From Dolomitihabitans soli (GTDB lineage Bacteria > Actinomycetota > Actinomycetes > Streptosporangiales > Streptosporangiaceae), in NCBI RefSeq assembly GCF_022213955.1, contig NZ_JAKNTW010000008.1:372001-436000 (forward strand): a stretch of DNA of 64,000 bases, read 5' to 3'. The notes beneath the pieces were generated by a model. The model was not told where the DNA came from, ran no database searches, and saw only the letters and a program-made list of their open reading frames with translations. A program made the position numbers and the translations under genes. The first letter of the stretch is position 1, and every line of letters begins with the position of its first letter. Below are positions 61,620-64,000 of this stretch, piece after piece.

Positions 61620-64000
61620 TCACCTCGGCGTTCGTCGTGAGGTGCTCCGGTCAGCGAGCGAAGCCAGCAGTTCGTCGGTGTCCGGCATCGGTTCGACCTC
61701 GAGGCTGCGCAGGTGGGCGCGGAGAAGCTGCCCGGTGTGACGAGCCTGATCGAGGCGCCCGAGACGCTGTTGCAGCCGGATAGTCCGGCACCATGTCTCC
61801 TCTGCGTCGGGGTCGAGGTGCCGGGCCTGTTCGAGCGCCTCCAGAGCCTGCTCCGGCTCGTCCTGCTCGCACAGTTCCGCCAGCTGAGTGAGAACGTCAA
61901 CCTGGGCAAGCGTCAACGGGTACCGCTCCTCAAAGACCCAGTCATCGCTGATCCCCGTCCCGAATTCGCCACCACACAGAGCCGCCGCCCTCGCCAGGGC
62001 GACAAGGCGAGTGGAGGGCTCCCGAGCAGCGCGAACCTCCTTAACCGCAGTTTGGAAGGCCCACAGGTCGAATCCGATACGCGAGGGGTCGATCCGATAC
62101 GTCTCATCGTCCATGGCCTGGATAAACAGCTCGCCGGTCAGTCCGGTAGCGGCCTCCAGTGCGTCGCGCAGATGCCGCAGAAGGCTGTGGAACTCGTGGC
62201 CGAGGAGCTTGCCAGGCCACAGCGCCTCGCCAATGGCCTCCTTCGTCGCACCGTCCTCGTGCAAGGCAAGGTAGGCGAGCAACGACAGCTTCAACCCGCG
62301 GATCCGCAGCGGACGATCTTGACCTTTTACCCGTACGGCGGGCTTGCCGAGGACCTGCACCCAAACAGGCGGCGGATGCTCCCACGTACTGCCTGTCTCA
62401 CTGGGAGATGCCGTGTCGTCGTGCACCTTATCCACAGGCTGTGCATCGCCGCACTGCCGCAGGGCATCAGCGAGGTCTGGTCCGGCGAGATGGACGAAGC
62501 TCGCTCCCGCGAGCCGCCCCGCAAGCGGACCGTCCGCCGTGGACACGCTGTGGTCGGCTCCCACCTTGCATGTTGTCCCAGCAGGCCAGTCACCGAGCAC
62601 CAGGGTGCCGATACCGCATCCCGTCCCCGACAGCGATGACGCACCAAGGCGCGCCAGCATGTCGCCCTCGACTGTGGCGACGAAGATTACGGTCGGCAGC
62701 AGTTCCCCGGGATCACGCCCGCGTAGCTCATCAACGTCACAGGCATCCCGCTCGATAAGGACGCGCCGCCGAGTGAATCCGGTCTGCTCGAACCGTTCGA
62801 GCGCGGCATCGGGCGTCTCCAGGATCGTCAGCCCTGGTACGGCCGAAGCCAGCGCGTGCAACTCGTCGTGGTCCATGCCGGTGAGCTCGGCGGCATCGGC
62901 CATACCGGCAAGGACCTCCAACCGGAAGTTCCCCGCCCGCTGCAACAGGTCGAGCACCAGGGCGCGAACAACGTCGCGGGCTCCAGGACCGGTCAGCCCG
63001 AGGCTCAGTCCGGCCAACGGGATCGTCGCCACCGAGCCGTCCTCGCGGCTACCTATCACGATCGAGTCCGGAACATCGATCGCGGACGCCGCCCGGATCA
63101 GATCGGCGTCAGAGGGCACTTCCTCGCCCCGGTCGCGAAAGGTCTGGAGATATCCCCGGCGTGCCGCGCGCACGACCGGCGCCGGCTCCGGCTCGGGTCT
63201 GATCGTGACTCCCTCGGACGCGGGAGGCGGGATACGGCGACGGCGGCGCTGAAACCGCGACAGCGCGTAGGCGGCGCACAGTCCCGCGGCGGCCGACAGC
63301 GCCACCGCACCGCCGGACGGCACGTCGATCGAGATGATCACAGAAGTATCGGCAACGTCCTGCTGGACCCTCTCTGAGGGCTGTACCGTCTGCTCCGGAC
63401 TGGCGGTAGGCCGAGCCTTCGGAGCGGATGTCACCGGCTCCACCTGGCTTACGGCCGGTCGATGCCAGAACGCGACAGGCAAGCGAAGCCGCCATCCCGG
63501 CTGGATGAGGTCGGGATCGGCGAAGATTTGCCCATCCCGCTGAGAACGATGCGCGTTGAGCTTCCAGATCTTCCGCCACTGACGCGCACTTCCAAGCTTG
63601 TGCTTTGCGATCTTCCACAGGCTGTCACCGCTCTTGACCACGTGAACCCGATCCGGCCGGCCCCCGACGGTCAGGCGGTCAGAACGGATCGGGGTCGCAC
63701 TCTTGGTCTCCTGAACAGCCGTCGCGGCCACAGGCATGAGGTGCGGGGCCGGCACTGCGGCCGCTCTCAGATCGATGGGGAGTACGGCGATGGCCAGCAA
63801 GCCGACCAGGCCGGCGGCAACATTCTGAAACGGCCCGAGCAGCGGAACGTGGATCTCCACACCGCGTATCGTGGCGGTGATCTCGACAAGCAGCGCGGCG
63901 GTGAAAGCCGCCCACAACAACCACAACGGGCAGGCCAGCACCTTGAGCAGCACGTCATCCGGGATCGGACTCAGCAGAACCCGCTGCAGAACCGGCAACG
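61620..64000 (-). CDS. Membrane LysM-BTAD protein (start may lie outside the window)
   Basis: At least 792 residues are visible; a TTG at 63998 opens the visible frame but the true start may lie beyond the edge. Hydrophobic helices lie at about 15-45 and 55-75. A LysM domain at about 115-165 (VVKSGDSLWKIAKHKLG) is followed by a Thr/Pro/Gln spacer and a further hydrophobic segment near 235 ending in RRRRR. A long middle region leads to a C-terminal winged-helix plus BTAD/TPR region (from about 545: VLGKPAVRVKG, then HEDGATKEAIGEALWP). Such chimeras recur in actinobacterial ICEs; regulation from the membrane or wall is inferred. Confidence 0.85.
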   Translation of the reverse strand, partial: LPVLQRVLLSPIPDDVLLKVLACPLWLLWAAFTAALLVEITATIRGVEIHVPLLGPFQNVAAGLVGLLAIAVLPIDLRAAAVPAPHLMPVAATAVQETKSATPIRSDRLTVGGRPDRVHVVKSGDSLWKIAKHKLGSARQWRKIWKLNAHRSQRDGQIFADPDLIQPGWRLRLPVAFWHRPAVSQVEPVTSAPKARPTASPEQTVQPSERVQQDVADTSVIISIDVPSGGAVALSAAAGLCAAYALSRFQRRRRRIPPPASEGVTIRPEPEPAPVVRAARRGYLQTFRDRGEEVPSDADLIRAASAIDVPDSIVIGSREDGSVATIPLAGLSLGLTGPGARDVVRALVLDLLQRAGNFRLEVLAGMADAAELTGMDHDELHALASAVPGLTILETPDAALERFEQTGFTRRRVLIERDACDVDELRGRDPGELLPTVIFVATVEGDMLARLGASSLSGTGCGIGTLVLGDWPAGTTCKVGADHSVSTADGPLAGRLAGASFVHLAGPDLADALRQCGDAQPVDKVHDDTASPSETGSTWEHPPPVWVQVLGKPAVRVKGQDRPLRIRGLKLSLLAYLALHEDGATKEAIGEALWPGKLLGHEFHSLLRHLRDALEAATGLTGELFIQAMDDETYRIDPSRIGFDLWAFQTAVKEVRAAREPSTRLVALARAAALCGGEFGTGISDDWVFEERYPLTLAQVDVLTQLAELCEQDEPEQALEALEQARHLDPDAEETWCRTIRLQQRLGRLDQARHTGQLLRAHLRSLEVEPMPDTDELLASLADRSTSRRTPR

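Larger units (their letters stand above)
16053..64000. mobile_element. Integrative and conjugative element at tRNA-Leu (partial, runs off the right end)
   Basis: The unit opens at tRNA-Leu(GAG) with a serine recombinase whose reading frame enters the tRNA. It continues through a VirB4/VirD4-type transfer operon, carries metabolic and conflict-type cargo, and ends in view with backbone genes common to actinobacterial conjugative elements (ComM-like, DUF4192, replication-relaxation, LysM-BTAD). No second tRNA-Leu fragment is visible, so the right boundary lies beyond 64000. That all of 16-64 kb is one element is an inference from continuity of such genes. Confidence 0.8.

Overview
The window is high-GC DNA with actinobacterial gene content. 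A chaplin-type surface protein, a thymidylate kinase fused to a major-facilitator transporter, a GTG-started topoisomerase I with a basic tail and a DUF5703-type small protein all point to a sporulating or filamentous actinomycete. Streptosporangiales is my best guess, made from gene content only. The window is a short piece of chromosome between the edges of two different integrated elements.

Positions 1-1470 are the right edge of a first element: a tyrosine integrase ending beside tRNA-Thr(CGT), whose 3' end faces the integrase. Positions 1581-15889 are resident chromosome. A minus-strand run holds tmk-MFS, holB, a PSP1-domain protein and a secreted peptidase. Next come a membrane metallophosphoesterase and topA, then a six-repeat chaplin-like protein with a small membrane neighbour, and an M20 peptidase.

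From tRNA-Leu(GAG) at 16053 to the right end of the window lies one large integrative and conjugative element (ICE), of which at least 47 kb is visible. Its serine recombinase (16007-17770) reads through the tRNA gene on the opposite strand, so its last 43 residues are set by the integration site. Next are a zinc-ribbon protein, a C5 DNA methyltransferase, a HAD hydrolase and a GNAT-like protein. A tightly overlapping type IV secretion operon follows (21321-32390): pilin-like fusion, VirB6-like, PrgI-like, VirB4, lipoprotein, VirD4, replication-relaxation protein and a transglycosylase/NlpC-P60 wall hydrolase.

The cargo is at 32.6-55.4 kb. The main item is an 11-gene minus-strand operon (45690 to 35670), most junctions overlapping by 4-17 bases. 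It encodes an RsbW-like ATPase, a divergent S-adenosylhomocysteinase-like enzyme, a UDP-xylose-synthase-like epimerase, GT8 and GT2 glycosyltransferases, a small nucleoside/nucleotide-kinase-like protein, a Gfo/Idh/MocA oxidoreductase, an APH-fold kinase, a cupin, a DegT/StrS aminotransferase and a zinc alcohol dehydrogenase. An XRE-type regulator is divergent from it across a palindromic operator-like site. This looks like an uncharacterised amino-sugar or aminocyclitol-type pathway. Further cargo is a frameshifted phosphotransferase and its intact paralogue, a 1261-residue CHAT (caspase-like) protein convergent with a one-helix membrane protein, and the wreck of a Tn554-like integrase and its accessory gene.

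The right end (55.6-64 kb) holds ICE-backbone genes: a ComM/YifB-like protein that has lost its Walker motifs, a DUF4192 protein, small hypothetical proteins, an AT-rich island, a pair of spaced direct repeats, and a membrane LysM-BTAD protein cut by the window edge.
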